From a virus, in the IMG/VR virus record IMGVR_UViG_3300023116_000212, positions 1 through 30,906 of that record: a stretch of 30,906 nt of DNA, one strand, 5' to 3'. The position numbers and the translations under genes are program-made. Below the pieces are notes generated by a model. The model worked only from the letters and a program-made list of their open reading frames with translations. It was not told where the DNA came from and searched no databases. Within the stretch, counting starts at the first letter, position 1. Every line of letters starts with the position of its first letter. Shown here in pieces: positions 7,836 to 14,788 of the stretch.

Positions 7836-9691
7836 TATCTTCTACCATCGGGTCGAGCATCAACACGTAAAGTTCCGAATCTCCACTGGTCATCTACACT
7901 TGAATCGCTAAGTATTTTAACAGCTATTTGTCTCCCTCTCGATCTTGTATTAACTTCTCTCGTGCTTGAAGTAATATCTATTTCTCCTGATTCCGTTTGA
8001 GTATCAGCAGGAAACTCTCTTGATAATAAGTTCATCTTTACAGTTCCTTGTAAATTTTTAAAGTCAGGAATATATCCTCGAATAAACATGAATTGATCTC
8101 CGTCTGCAATATCTACATCTCCACTAGTAATATATGATTCCATAATTTCACCATTTTTAGTAGTACCAGTTTCTTGTTCATAAATAAAGCTACGACCTGC
8201 TGATACTCCATTCAATGTTTGAGTTGTAGCGGCAGTAGAATTAGCATAGTATTCCGTAGCATGAGGAACGGAGAAAACGCCTTGATCGATCCAAGTACTA
8301 CGATTCATTGTTCCAATATACCATACATTTTCTTGATAATTATAAATTACATATCGATCTACTTGACTTGAATTAGCTGAAGCGTAAAACCAGATAACTT
8401 CATTGAATCCGTTATTCTCACCCGCATAAACTTGAGGATTTTGAGTAGTATTAATATCATTAAATACATACGTTTTCACACTACAAGGAAGTTCTTGTAT
8501 CGCACCTCGATAAACCATAAATCGACCTTCCGACATCCAATAAGCTGTATCATTAACTACAACAGCTGAGTTTAGTCCTACAGCTCCACAATCAGTTCCT
8601 AGTAGTCGAAAGCCGAAAGTAAAAGGAGGACCGATAAACTGCATACTGTGAAGTCCTTGATCTGTCCATACTAATATCTCATTTCGAGTTTTCTTTGCAG
8701 TTATAATTCTACTACCTTGACCTAGTCTTTGAGAACCTGCAGTATTGGTTGAGTTAGCAGTCCATTCAGTAAAGTTTTCTTGATCAGACCATCGAATAAA
8801 CATATCGTCTTGAGAAGCTGTATTTCCAATACTTGTTTCTGTTCCTATACAAATTAAATGTCGATCAGGTGTAGAAACTAACCCTGTAGTAGAAGAAGTA
8901 GGAGCGTTTGCGACCGCAGTCATTCGAGTATCTACTCCTGCGGAAGTATCCCACACATAAGTTCCACCATCTTTTTTCCAAGCATATAAATCTTCACCAG
9001 CGTTATCGAAAGACCACATTCCCATATTAAGCACAACGTTAGATGTCGCTCTAGCAGTTCCCCATGTAGAAGCACTCCATGTTCCTGTTCCCCAACCATA
9101 TCCTAAAGTTTGAACATCGGGTTCTACTGATATTTCAAAATCAGCATCACCATCTCCTGTAGATGTAATACCAGCGTTTGCTTCATTAGAGGGCATTTCA
9201 ATATAAAAAGCACTAGAGTTAGCTATACCTTGTATTTCAAATTCACCTGTTTCAAAGTCAGATGCCACGAAAGAAGTCCCTGTAGTAAGATTAGTTATGT
9301 TACTAAAGATAGCAAAATCACCTGTAGAGGCTCCATGATTATTTATTTCTACAGTAACATTTGAACTACCAATTGTAGTCGTAAACATATTAGTTAATGA
9401 AGTATTAGATTGACGAATTGGGGTAACATCGCTTAGATTTCCACCCGTATAAATATAAACTTTTTTATTAGTTCCAAGTCCAATATATCGAGTACCTGCT
9501 AAATCGAACCAAGCTTTAATTCCTCTTACTGCTCCTACCATCGCTGAACTTGCAACACGAAGCCAACCACCTATTTTTTGAGGAAGTCCAAAGCGAAAAC
9601 GTACTTTATCACAATCAACCCATGCGCCTTCTGCGCCATATTCAGTGTTTTCTTTATCGATACCTGGACGGAATTGTACTTTATTAAGCAT
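7835..9691 (-). CDS. Tail hub protein, P22 gp10 / nozzle-like
   Basis: A 618-residue beta-rich protein with repeated blocks ending in aromatic residues, as in beta-propellers (IKAWFDL, RYIGLGTN, NEILVWTDQGLHSM, AYWMSEGRFMVYRG, NVWYIGTMNRSTW). The N-terminal FRPGIDKENTEYGAEGAWVD and the GGW a little further on are a signature I associate with packaged-DNA stabilisation and nozzle-type proteins of podoviruses, which close the tail tube below the adaptor ring. Length and location, after the adaptors and fibres and before the ejection proteins, fit. The gp10-like function is inferred. The ATG has no ribosome binding site; instead a TATAGT element and a 14-base palindrome lie in the gap upstream. 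Confidence 0.65.
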   Translation of the reverse strand: MLNKVQFRPGIDKENTEYGAEGAWVDCDKVRFRFGLPQKIGGWLRVASSAMVGAVRGIKAWFDLAGTRYIGLGTNKKVYIYTGGNLSDVTPIRQSNTSLTNMFTTTIGSSNVTVEINNHGASTGDFAIFSNITNLTTGTSFVASDFETGEFEIQGIANSSAFYIEMPSNEANAGITSTGDGDADFEISVEPDVQTLGYGWGTGTWSASTWGTARATSNVVLNMGMWSFDNAGEDLYAWKKDGGTYVWDTSAGVDTRMTAVANAPTSSTTGLVSTPDRHLICIGTETSIGNTASQDDMFIRWSDQENFTEWTANSTNTAGSQRLGQGSRIITAKKTRNEILVWTDQGLHSMQFIGPPFTFGFRLLGTDCGAVGLNSAVVVNDTAYWMSEGRFMVYRGAIQELPCSVKTYVFNDINTTQNPQVYAGENNGFNEVIWFYASANSSQVDRYVIYNYQENVWYIGTMNRSTWIDQGVFSVPHATEYYANSTAATTQTLNGVSAGRSFIYEQETGTTKNGEIMESYITSGDVDIADGDQFMFIRGYIPDFKNLQGTVKMNLLSREFPADTQTESGEIDITSSTREVNTRSRGRQIAVKILSDSSVDDQWRFGTLRVDARPDGRR

Positions 9692-9696
9692 AAACG

Positions 9697-9710
9697 ATAC
9701 TATATAGTAT
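9697..9710 (-). promoter_or_regulatory. 14-bp palindrome containing a TATAGT -10-like box
   Basis: The gap 9692-9727 holds the perfect palindrome ATACTATATAGTAT. On the minus strand the TATAGT (9699-9704) lies seven bases before the ATG of the tail hub gene, which has no Shine-Dalgarno sequence. A good -35 box is not visible (best TTTAAT at 17 bases). It may be a promoter, an operator, or both. Confidence 0.45.
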
Positions 9711-9727
9711 GTTTTATTGCTATTAAA

Positions 9728-10276
9728 CTATATTTTTAAATCTATATTGCAAGTTAAGGATAATTTTGGAGCGTTAATTTCTACTACTTGATGATCAATA
9801 AGTTGATTAAACCATAGTAAATCTTGATTTTCTAGTATTCGTTCCTTATTATCTATAATCCACTTAGATTTTCCGTAGATATTTTTTACTATAACAGAAT
9901 AAGGATGATTGTGTTTTTCAAACGATATTGATTTTTTTCCATTGCCGAAATAGAAATTCATATTTATAGTTGTTTTAAAATGATTATTTAGTAATTGTTG
10001 AATAACCCAAGTATCTTTATTAAATCCTCCAATATTAGAAAGAATTAAAGTGTAACCTTCTTCATAAGATTTTATACATTCTTCTGAATTTAAATATCCA
10101 TCTTCATTAAAAAAGTTTTGATGTTTTGTGCCATCTTCTAATATAGCTTCTATACTAGGTTGATTCCATGAATATGTTTTTGGCCATCGAAATCTATCTA
10201 AAAGTCTATCTAAAATATCTTTTTCAGTTAGATTTACTTGTTTATTTTTTAATATATTTAATAGTTTTTCTTCCAT
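9728..10276 (-). CDS. JmjC/cupin-like oxygenase-fold protein (HxH variant)
   Basis: A 182-residue protein whose C-terminal half has the layout of a JmjC/cupin-type hydroxylase: H122-N-H124 followed by PYSVIVKNIYGKSKWII. In known hydroxylases the matching pattern is H-x-D..V...GxKxW. A likely distal ligand is H162 in DHQVVEINAPKLSL. The first acidic ligand is replaced by His, so iron would be held by three histidines, or activity is lost. The N-terminal half (1-100) is unassigned. It is the last gene of the five-gene oxygenase cassette, 11 bases after the previous stop, and is very AT-rich (9-11 G/C per 60 bases in two lines counted by hand). The similarity is subtle; a non-catalytic cupin is the main alternative. 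Confidence 0.5.
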   Translation of the reverse strand: MEEKLLNILKNKQVNLTEKDILDRLLDRFRWPKTYSWNQPSIEAILEDGTKHQNFFNEDGYLNSEECIKSYEEGYTLILSNIGGFNKDTWVIQQLLNNHFKTTINMNFYFGNGKKSISFEKHNHPYSVIVKNIYGKSKWIIDNKERILENQDLLWFNQLIDHQVVEINAPKLSLTCNIDLKI

Positions 10277-10287
10277 TTTAATTTCCT

Positions 10288-10806
10288 TTATACATAATTA
10301 AAATTTAAAATTATTCTTCTTTTTGTATCTGTACTAAATTTATTGCAGTGTAAAGTATTTCCATCAAAAATCAATAGTCTATTTGCTATAGCCTCAACTT
10401 CAATATTTTTTTCTAAAAAAGTTGAACCATTATTAGTGTTTAAATAGAATATAGCTGTTTTAAAACTCACTTTATCGCCATAAAAAGATTCATAGGGAGG
10501 GTAATCTGTATGCATGGCTGTAATAATTTCTTTATTTGGATTTAAAGTTAGATTGGCTCTTATCATGTGACATGATCGTATTCCTAAGACAGTTTTAAAA
10601 ATATCATAAACAAAATCAAAAGTTTCTGAATTAATTTTATTTGTATTATATATTGAATGAGTAAAAAAATACGAATCATCATCTGCATAAGTTACTGTTT
10701 CATCATTATAAAACCAAGCGAGTGGTGCATTAAAAAATAAATCATAAAGTTTACTATAATTATTTTCGTTTAATGCATTGTCTATGATTTTAAAGTTATT
10801 TTTCAT
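10288..10806 (-). CDS. 2-oxoglutarate/Fe(II) oxygenase (HxD)
   Basis: A 172-residue single-domain 2OG-Fe(II) oxygenase, which would couple 2-oxoglutarate decarboxylation to hydroxylation of an unknown substrate. The facial triad is visible: H99-T-D101 in AMHTDYPP, and H153 in FDGNTLHCNKF. R163 or R164 is the likely 2-oxoglutarate carboxylate anchor ten residues later, in TKRRIILNFNYV. The intervening FKTAIFYLNTNNGSTFL is the usual strand pair with G-x-T-x-F. The ATG overlaps the upstream stop by one base (TAATG), so it is translationally coupled within the oxygenase cassette. A full canonical motif set makes this one of the domains most likely to be active. Confidence 0.85.
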   Translation of the reverse strand: MKNNFKIIDNALNENNYSKLYDLFFNAPLAWFYNDETVTYADDDSYFFTHSIYNTNKINSETFDFVYDIFKTVLGIRSCHMIRANLTLNPNKEIITAMHTDYPPYESFYGDKVSFKTAIFYLNTNNGSTFLEKNIEVEAIANRLLIFDGNTLHCNKFSTDTKRRIILNFNYV

Positions 10807-11381
10807 TATCCATAATTAAAGCTACAAACAATTCTTTCTTCAGATAAATTTACTTCTCTATTAGAACCATGAGACATCCAACCAGGGAATAATAATAAAT
10901 CTCCCTGTTTTGGTATTACTTGAACTTTAGAAGCAGTGTGATTTCTAGTATCATCTAATCCATATAAATACATATAGGGATTAGGGTTATAAAGATACAA
11001 AGGATTACTTTTTTCATCTATTTTTAAAAAGAAAACCCCTGTAACTAATGAACCATGGGTATGTTCTTTAAGTACACTTCCTTTAGTTTGAATATTTACC
11101 CATGAATTAGAAAGTTTAGTTTCCCAATTCCTAGTCGATATATCAGTAGCATATTTTCTTATATCTAAAATTAAAGTATCTATAAAATTATTTCCAAAAA
11201 TATCTAAGATATTTTCATAATTATTATATGTAGACAAAGCTGTTCCTTCTTCTTTAAAAACATTTTTATACTCACTTAATTTATCTTTTGAATAATCAAT
11301 TAAATTACTACATTGATTATTATCTAAATAGGAAGAATAAGTTCTTACAAGGGTAGGAAATATTAAACTATCAGTGTTCAC
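10806..11381 (-). CDS. Putative 2OG-Fe(II) oxygenase (HxH variant)
   Basis: A 191-residue protein resembling the 2OG-FeII_Oxy_5 type: NSWVNIQTKGSVLKEHTHGS, then VTGVFFLK, then FPGWMSHGSNREVNLSEERI and VCSFNY. The likely ligands are H107 (or H109) in EHTHG and distal H171, with R183 as the 2-oxoglutarate anchor. Where HxD is expected there is H-T-H, as is common in this family. The first residue is a GTG at 11381 with no clear ribosome binding site; it overlaps the upstream gene by 11 bases, so expression probably depends on coupling. The N-terminal IFPTLVRTY is also typical of the family, which often begins with a phrase of this kind. The substrate is unknown. Confidence 0.75.
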   Translation of the reverse strand: MNTDSLIFPTLVRTYSSYLDNNQCSNLIDYSKDKLSEYKNVFKEEGTALSTYNNYENILDIFGNNFIDTLILDIRKYATDISTRNWETKLSNSWVNIQTKGSVLKEHTHGSLVTGVFFLKIDEKSNPLYLYNPNPYMYLYGLDDTRNHTASKVQVIPKQGDLLLFPGWMSHGSNREVNLSEERIVCSFNYG

Positions 11382-11970
11382 TAAAATTATACCACCCTGT
11401 TACAATGTATTTTTCTTTTGTTTGACTTACTATTCCTTTATGAACATGAGTCCATCCAGCAGGCCAAATAAGGGTTAACCCTTTTTTAGCTTCAGTTTTA
11501 ATATCTTGATAATAAAATTCAGTTCCACCGTCAGGCACATCATTTAAGTAGGTCATAAACACTAAATGTCTAGTCATTACTTCTGGATTTGATCCATCAT
11601 TTTCGCAGTGCCACTGTTTAAAACCACCTCCTATTGGATAATATTGAATATTATAATGTCTTGTTATATTAAAGGAATGTACTCTGTCAGCGTGTTCAAA
11701 CTTTTTTAAATATTTTTTTAAAACTTTATCATTATGATATCTGTACTCTGCTATAACTGTATCAAAATTTCCTGGACTAATATTTAAATCTAAACTTTGT
11801 TTTACGCTCTCATCTACTGCCCATCTTTGATTTTCTTCAGCACTTCCTACAACTCCTGGTTTTGTATATTTTTTACTATAATTAAAAAAATCTATTAGTT
11901 CATCACATAACTCTTTAGGTATATATTCTCCTATCATAAAACTACTATCTGAAAATTCTATCTTTGACAT
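11371..11970 (-). CDS. 2OG-Fe(II) oxygenase, prolyl-hydroxylase-like (HxE variant)
   Basis: A 199-residue oxygenase-fold protein. The core motifs are YPIGGGFKQWHCEND, with H121 and E123 in place of HxD, then RHLVFMTYLNDVPDGGTEF (the strand pair of prolyl-4-hydroxylase-like enzymes), then WPAGWTHVHKG with H175 or H177 as distal ligand. K187 (KEKYIVTGW) is the likely 2-oxoglutarate anchor. Glu instead of Asp occurs in some members of the superfamily and need not abolish iron binding. The ATG overlaps the stop of the upstream double-domain gene by one base. I infer a hydroxylase; its target could be a protein side chain or a small molecule. Confidence 0.85.
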   Translation of the reverse strand: MSKIEFSDSSFMIGEYIPKELCDELIDFFNYSKKYTKPGVVGSAEENQRWAVDESVKQSLDLNISPGNFDTVIAEYRYHNDKVLKKYLKKFEHADRVHSFNITRHYNIQYYPIGGGFKQWHCENDGSNPEVMTRHLVFMTYLNDVPDGGTEFYYQDIKTEAKKGLTLIWPAGWTHVHKGIVSQTKEKYIVTGWYNFSEH

Positions 11971-13100
11971 TATTTAAAGTAAGGTCCTACCATCCAAGTA
12001 ACTATTGTTCTTCTTATACCACTTGTCACTGGTTCTACACCATGCATTAAAAAAGAAGGAAAAACAATTACATCTCCAGGGTTTTGTCTAGGATAAACTT
12101 TATTATCACCATTCATTAAATAAAACTTTCCACCTTCAAAATCATTATTCAAAAAAACTAAGACAGTTAATTTCCTGCAATCGTGCAAGTCTTTAAAATT
12201 TTCTACAAAAGTATCTACATGAGTAGAGAAATGTCCACTTTTATCGTAACGCAAATATTCTGATTGATTACTATGAGTAATATTAAATTTCCAATTTTTA
12301 AAATTTTCTTGTAAACCGATCCCTGTTAAAGTTGCTCCTACTCCTTGATGATTATGTAAAATTATTTTTTTAGTATCTCTAATTGCAAGATTAATCTCTC
12401 CTTGTCCAATACTAGCAACTTGTTCTAAATCTTTATTACTTTCAAAGTTTTCAATCATTTTTTGACAAGCTATTTCTGAAAAAGCATTTTTTATTTCTCT
12501 ATAATTTTTATTAATATTTTCTTCTTTTCCATGATGAGCTAGTCTATCTCTTTTGTCATACTTGTATTCAGTGTAGGGTCCTTCTTGATCTACGTAATGT
12601 ATAAAAACTTGAACTTGCCAATTTCCTTCAGTGTATTTTTCTCTCCAATGATATAGTTCACATCCTTTATAGACAACTGCGTCACCAACATTCATATTAA
12701 TCTGGCGACAGTCTTTTTTATCTTTATCGTACCCTATAAAAATAGGCCAAGAATTTCCCTCAAAACCTAAATTTATAGTTGCACTTATTTCACAAGAAGG
12801 TCGATCTAAATGAATTTTTAATTCATCACCAGGAGCGTACCATCTTGCATAGGCGTAAGTAGGAAAAAGTTTTTTCCCTGTTGCAGCTTCCATGTTAGGA
12901 GTTAGTTGTTCTAATAAAGAATCGAATAAAGAACATTGTCCAATCGACCAAGAAAGAGGACATTGAGGATCTTTTGTGCAAAGACCTTGATCTATTAATT
13001 TTTTAAACTCTGATACGTATTGATTACAATTTTCTTTATCTAAAAAATTTGGAAGATATATGTATTTTTTTTGTTCGAATTCTAATTGTTTAGAAATCAT
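11970..13100 (-). CDS. Double-domain 2OG-Fe(II) oxygenase
   Basis: A 376-residue protein made of two oxygenase domains. The N-terminal domain (about 1-180) has H97-L-D99 in KIHLDRPSCE and distal H151 in GCELYHWREKY. The C-terminal domain (about 195-376) has H294-V-D296 in HFSTHVDTF, the strands LTVLVFLN and FEGGKFYL, PGDVIVFPSFLMHGVEP with distal H353, and R363 as 2-oxoglutarate anchor. Both triads look complete; the first domain lacks an obvious Arg/Lys anchor ten residues after H151. This is the first gene of the oxygenase cassette. Its ATG follows AAAGGAA by five bases, and that ribosome binding site lies in the arm of a hairpin. A fusion of two different hydroxylases, or one active plus one scaffolding domain, are both possible. 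Confidence 0.9.
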   Translation of the reverse strand: MISKQLEFEQKKYIYLPNFLDKENCNQYVSEFKKLIDQGLCTKDPQCPLSWSIGQCSLFDSLLEQLTPNMEAATGKKLFPTYAYARWYAPGDELKIHLDRPSCEISATINLGFEGNSWPIFIGYDKDKKDCRQINMNVGDAVVYKGCELYHWREKYTEGNWQVQVFIHYVDQEGPYTEYKYDKRDRLAHHGKEENINKNYREIKNAFSEIACQKMIENFESNKDLEQVASIGQGEINLAIRDTKKIILHNHQGVGATLTGIGLQENFKNWKFNITHSNQSEYLRYDKSGHFSTHVDTFVENFKDLHDCRKLTVLVFLNNDFEGGKFYLMNGDNKVYPRQNPGDVIVFPSFLMHGVEPVTSGIRRTIVTWMVGPYFK

Positions 13101-13105
13101 TAATA

Positions 13106-13123
13106 TTCCTTTCTAAAAAGGAA
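13106..13123 (-). promoter_or_regulatory. Hairpin covering the ribosome binding site of the oxygenase cassette
   Basis: On the minus strand TTCCTTT, a four-base loop TTAG and AAAGGAA form a perfect seven-pair stem. The 3' arm AAAGGAA is the Shine-Dalgarno sequence of the double-domain oxygenase gene, five bases before its ATG. Transcripts reading through from upstream could therefore hide their ribosome binding site. No U-run follows, so it is not a standard terminator. Confidence 0.55.
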
Positions 13124-13150
13124 AATATCGTATAATTAATATTTATTCAA
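13122..13150 (-). promoter_or_regulatory. Candidate promoter for the oxygenase cassette
   Basis: In the 57-base gap 13101-13157 the minus strand shows TTGAAT (13145-13150), a 17-base spacer and TATTTT (13122-13127). Each box matches four of six sigma-70 consensus bases. The expected start, about 13114-13117, falls in the loop of the adjacent hairpin. In DNA this AT-rich a chance match is possible. Confidence 0.35.
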
Positions 13151-13157
13151 TAATAAA

Positions 13158-13439
13158 CTAAGAAGGTTCTGTTGCGTTTAAAGAAGATATTAATTTAATA
13201 GTACTATCTGAAGTGTCATAATACCATTCATCAGCAACTACTGAATCGCTACAATCTACCCAAAAAAGAGGAGAAGCCACTTCGAAGGTAGCGTCTTTTA
13301 CTTCAGCAACTCTTTGTCCATTAGATACTTTTGAAAAAGTAGGGGTGTTTGTAACTATTCCGTCACTATCTGTTTCGCTAGTCCAACTAGAAATATATTC
13401 ACATGTTCCACCTGGATCAATTAATGCTTTTTTAGCCAT
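13158..13439 (-). CDS. Small hypothetical structural-region protein
   Basis: A 93-residue acidic, beta-type protein starting MAKKALIDPGG, with a conserved-looking core RVAEVKDATFEVASPLFWVD followed by C-x-D and V-x-D-E-W-Y-Y. I recall similar small proteins beside fibre genes in marine phages, without a known function. It lies directly after the glycine-rich fibre gene (one base shared) and before the oxygenase cassette. It could be a fibre chaperone, a tip subunit or a decoration protein; none is demonstrated. Confidence 0.65.
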   Translation of the reverse strand: MAKKALIDPGGTCEYISSWTSETDSDGIVTNTPTFSKVSNGQRVAEVKDATFEVASPLFWVDCSDSVVADEWYYDTSDSTIKLISSLNATEPS

Positions 13440-14779
13440 TAGTAATACTCCTCAACTATAACTAAACCTGGAGCACCGTTTCCACCATTACCAGCGTTTC
13501 CGCCACCCCCTCCGCCACCTTGTTGGTGTCCTTGACCAGGATTACCAGGACTTGCTGGTCCAAAAGATGTTCCCCCTGGGGTTCCACCAGCACCAAATCC
13601 CATTGTTCCTGTTGCGTCATTTCTAAATCTATAATATGAACCGGGGAAATTTAAATCTCCACCACTTCCACTTCCGTTACTACCAGGATTTCCACTGTCA
13701 TTAAATGAAGCGTTTCCACCGTTACCTCCACCTGTAGCAGATAAGAAAGAACCATAACTATTTGTTCCTGGACCAGCAGTCACTGATACAGGGCCAGGTA
13801 TACTAGCTTCTGGAATATACTCTGATGACCATCCTCCAGAACCACCATGACCTCCTTCACGAGAAAAGTTAGGCGTTAGCACAGCTTGACCACCATTACC
13901 ACCGCCTCCCCAAACTTGAACTTTAACAGCTTGAACATCGGCAGGTTTTGTCCATGTAGCAGGGTTTGTATAAACTCTTCTTATATAGTTTCCACCACCA
14001 CCAGCTTCACCGAACTCAATAGCAGTTCCACCAGAATTCATTTTTAAAACTTGATCAGCAGAACCGAGAGAAGTTAACCCTGTACCACCTTTACTTGAAG
14101 GCACAGTTGGAAGTTGATCAGCAGGTAAAGTTCCTGTAGAGATTGTAGAAGCGTTATTTAGAGTGACGTTTCCTGATAATCTACCATCAGCAAGTGTCCC
14201 TGCTGAAATAGTAGAAGCGTTGTTTAAAGTTACGTTAGCAGATAATCTACCATCATCTAAAGTTCCAGAAGAAACGTTAGCTGCACTAAGAGCAGAAAGA
14301 CCGGAACCGTTTCCTGTAATAGTTCCTAATACAGATAAAGTTCCTAAAGAATTTGCAAATAGATCGACCATACCTGTACCTGATTTATTGTACATAATAG
14401 TATGAGCACCTTGAGTAATAGCCACGCCGTTAGCTGCATGACCTGTTGGAGCAACTGTTAGTGAAAATGAACCGGAAGTATTATTATAAAAAACATATTC
14501 TTTTTCTACAGCAGGAACAAATACATAAATATTATCGGTTAAAGTGCCTGTAAATTCAAAAATTCTATTGCCAGCTTCGTTTGTAGTTTCTACGTTTGGA
14601 TCTCTATTAGCTGTAGTTAAAGTGACGTTAGCTGAACCAGCAACTGACTTAGAAATATAGCCTCCGATAGCTGCATCTACAACTTCTAAGTTTTCGTTTG
14701 TATTATTTCCCCAAACACCAGAATTGGCGCCTGCTTCCATTAATTCTAATTTTAATCTATCTGAATATGTACTTGCCAT
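13439..14779 (-). CDS. Tail fibre with glycine-rich C-terminal adhesin domain
   Basis: A 446-residue fibre or adhesin. Residues 1-45 (YSDRLKLELMEAGANSGVWG) are the attachment-type N-terminus found in many phage fibres. Residues 170-235 hold a 22-residue repeat (S-x-GTL-x-DGRLS-x-NVTLNNAST-I), two good copies and one degenerate. The phage-fibre motif SSKGGTGLTSLG and QVLKMNSGG follow. From about residue 263 a Gly-rich domain begins (YTNPATWTKPADVQAVKVQV, then WGGGGNGG). It ends in APGLVIVEEYY, the usual end of this domain, which in T-even adhesins forms polyglycine-II bundles that bind the receptor. Eight X-Pro-Gly sites (P328, 337, 365, 379, 401, 411, 414, 437) are notable beside an oxygenase cassette. 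The start has a TCTCCTT (AAGGAGA) site upstream. Confidence 0.88.
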   Translation of the reverse strand: MASTYSDRLKLELMEAGANSGVWGNNTNENLEVVDAAIGGYISKSVAGSANVTLTTANRDPNVETTNEAGNRIFEFTGTLTDNIYVFVPAVEKEYVFYNNTSGSFSLTVAPTGHAANGVAITQGAHTIMYNKSGTGMVDLFANSLGTLSVLGTITGNGSGLSALSAANVSSGTLDDGRLSANVTLNNASTISAGTLADGRLSGNVTLNNASTISTGTLPADQLPTVPSSKGGTGLTSLGSADQVLKMNSGGTAIEFGEAGGGGNYIRRVYTNPATWTKPADVQAVKVQVWGGGGNGGQAVLTPNFSREGGHGGSGGWSSEYIPEASIPGPVSVTAGPGTNSYGSFLSATGGGNGGNASFNDSGNPGSNGSGSGGDLNFPGSYYRFRNDATGTMGFGAGGTPGGTSFGPASPGNPGQGHQQGGGGGGGNAGNGGNGAPGLVIVEEYY

Positions 14780-14788
14780 TACTTCTCC

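Noticed and set aside
9728-13100. Oxygenases as DNA base-modifying (TET/JBP-like) enzymes
   Set aside because: No DNA-binding domain, DNA glycosylase, base-modifying kinase or nucleotide-metabolism gene lies nearby, and the motifs look closer to protein or small-molecule hydroxylases. Not excluded.
13106-13123. Hairpin before the oxygenase cassette as a terminator
   Set aside because: The stem is AU-heavy at its ends and is followed by UAUUAAUG, not a U-run; the overlap with the ribosome site is the better explanation.
14090-14280. Direct repeats considered as a CRISPR array
   Set aside because: They are two or three imperfect 66-base units that encode the 22-residue fibre repeat; no constant short repeat with unique spacers.
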